A DNA stretch of 5,701 nucleotides from assembly GCA_945907055.1 (NCBI GenBank), contig CAMDSG010000115.1:1-5701 (forward strand), in the 5' to 3' direction. Shown here in pieces: positions 5,112 to 5,701 of this stretch (positions within the stretch are counted from its first letter, which is position 1; the number at the start of each line of letters is the position of its first letter). A program made the position numbers and the translations under genes. A model generated the notes under the pieces. It was not told the DNA's origin. It made no database searches and worked only from the letters and a program-made list of their open reading frames with translations. Source of the DNA: Bifidobacterium breve. Lineage in GTDB: Bacteria; Actinomycetota; Acidimicrobiia; IMCC26256.

Positions 5112-5701
5112 TAGGTAGCGACGCCGCCTTCGCGCAGAATGTCATTCAACTTGCTCTTGTCATGTCGCTCGCCCTCGTTAAGGCGCTTAATAACAAGGAC
5201 ACAGGGAAGTCCGAACTCTCCACCTGCGAACTTGCGAGGCCGAGTAGCAGAGATCGCCACACACCAGTCGGGTACAACTCCACGCGAGATCTCGTCACCA
5301 GTCTCAGCGTCAATAACGGGGATAGAGGAGGTAAGGATGCAGCCAGCACCGAGAACTACACCGGCACCGACTCTTGCACCATCCGCGACGATGCATCGCG
5401 AGCCGATCATCGTGTCGTCGCCAATCATCACTGGCGAGGCCTGAGGTGGCTCTAATACTCCACCGATTCCGACACCCCCAGAGAGATGCACGCGCTCACC
5501 AATCTGTGCACACGAACCAACCGTTGCCCATGTATCGACCATTGTCTCAGCACCGACTCGGGCCCCAATATTTACGTACGAAGGCATCATCACAACACCG
5601 GGGGCAAGGTGCGCCCCCCAACGTGCAGATGCGCCGGGCACAACGCGCACCCCAGCCGAGGCATAGTCATGCTTCAACGGAATCTTGTCGCGGTACTCAT
5701 A
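5111..5701 (-). CDS. dapD: Tetrahydrodipicolinate N-succinyltransferase, C-terminal 196 residues, 5' end outside window
   Basis: DapD transfers succinyl from succinyl-CoA to tetrahydrodipicolinate, the step before the aminotransferase and DapE in diaminopimelate synthesis. The visible part is the left-handed beta-helix and C-terminal end, with hexapeptide repeats and the near-invariant stretches MPSYVNIGA, TMVDTWATVGSCAQIG, VHLSGGVGIGGVLEP and the DAETGDEI region. The aspartate in MVDTW aligns with the catalytic Asp141 of E. coli DapD, so about 85 N-terminal residues are missing. The frame stays open past TTG 5677 to the edge, with YEYRDKIPLK preceding, matching the YDKMPMK-like region of the E. 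coli protein; TTG 5677 is therefore not the start. Wording is that of the E. coli type rather than the mycobacterial Rv1201c type. The TAA shares its last A with the dapE ATG. Confidence 0.95.
   Translation of the reverse strand, partial: YEYRDKIPLKHDYASAGVRVVPGASARWGAHLAPGVVMMPSYVNIGARVGAETMVDTWATVGSCAQIGERVHLSGGVGIGGVLEPPQASPVMIGDDTMIGSRCIVADGARVGAGVVLGAGCILTSSIPVIDAETGDEISRGVVPDWCVAISATRPRKFAGGEFGLPCVLVIKRLNEGERHDKSKLNDILREGGVAT

Noticed and set aside
5111..5677. dapD starting at TTG 5677 as a 188-residue protein
   Set aside because: The frame continues upstream to the window edge with family-like residues, and the family is about 274 residues long, so TTG is internal.
1..5701. CRISPR array, insertion sequence, tRNA or attachment site
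   Set aside because: No repeat-spacer pattern, transposase, terminal inverted repeats or tRNA-like fold was seen; the short repeats are tandem and confined to 2911-3115.

Overview
The window reads as a stretch of actinobacterial chromosome (Actinomycetota). Three things suggest this: the gene order lexA / divergent LysM gene / nrdR / nrdJ, which I recall from Mycobacterium (Rv2720, Rv2719c, Rv2718c) and Streptomyces (lexA-nrdR-nrdJ); the Gram-positive type CGAAC...GTTYG LexA operators; and an NrdJ very like the Streptomyces class II enzyme. Base composition looks only moderately GC-rich by eye, so this is probably not a typical high-GC soil actinomycete. I cannot fix the class. Some NrdR wording recalls Acidimicrobiia-like proteins, but that is only an impression.

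Layout: (1) 1-1577, minus strand, the first 525 codons of nrdJ, the B12-dependent ribonucleotide reductase, cut by the left edge. (2) 1578-1850, an AT-rich control region holding a good nrdJ promoter and two NrdR-box-like palindromes 32 bp apart. (3) 1851-2378, minus, nrdR, the ATP/dATP-sensing repressor of reductase genes, starting at a GTG with a strong ribosome site. (4) 2449-2943, minus, a small membrane-anchored LysM protein, the positional equivalent of the SOS division suppressors YneA, DivS and Rv2719c. (5) 2944-3307, a 364-bp divergent control region with three LexA-box matches, a promoter whose spacer contains the best box, and several short tandem repeats. (6) 3308-3943, plus, lexA, complete, with cleavage site and Ser/Lys dyad. 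(7) 3947-4019, two hairpins between convergent genes. (8) 4044-5701, minus, dapE and the 3' part of dapD, overlapping by one base in a lysine/diaminopimelate operon.

How it fits together: lexA and the LysM gene form a divergent SOS unit. Cleavage of LexA after DNA damage should release both promoters, so that division is checked while LexA is remade. nrdR and nrdJ set deoxynucleotide supply, and NrdR probably represses nrdJ through the boxes at its start. DapD and DapE supply diaminopimelate for peptidoglycan and lysine. I see no mobile element, CRISPR array, tRNA or rRNA. The system is mostly a known one; the less ordinary parts are the repeat-rich leader of the LysM gene, its triplicated start codon, the paired NrdR boxes and an E. 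coli-type DapD in an apparent actinobacterium.
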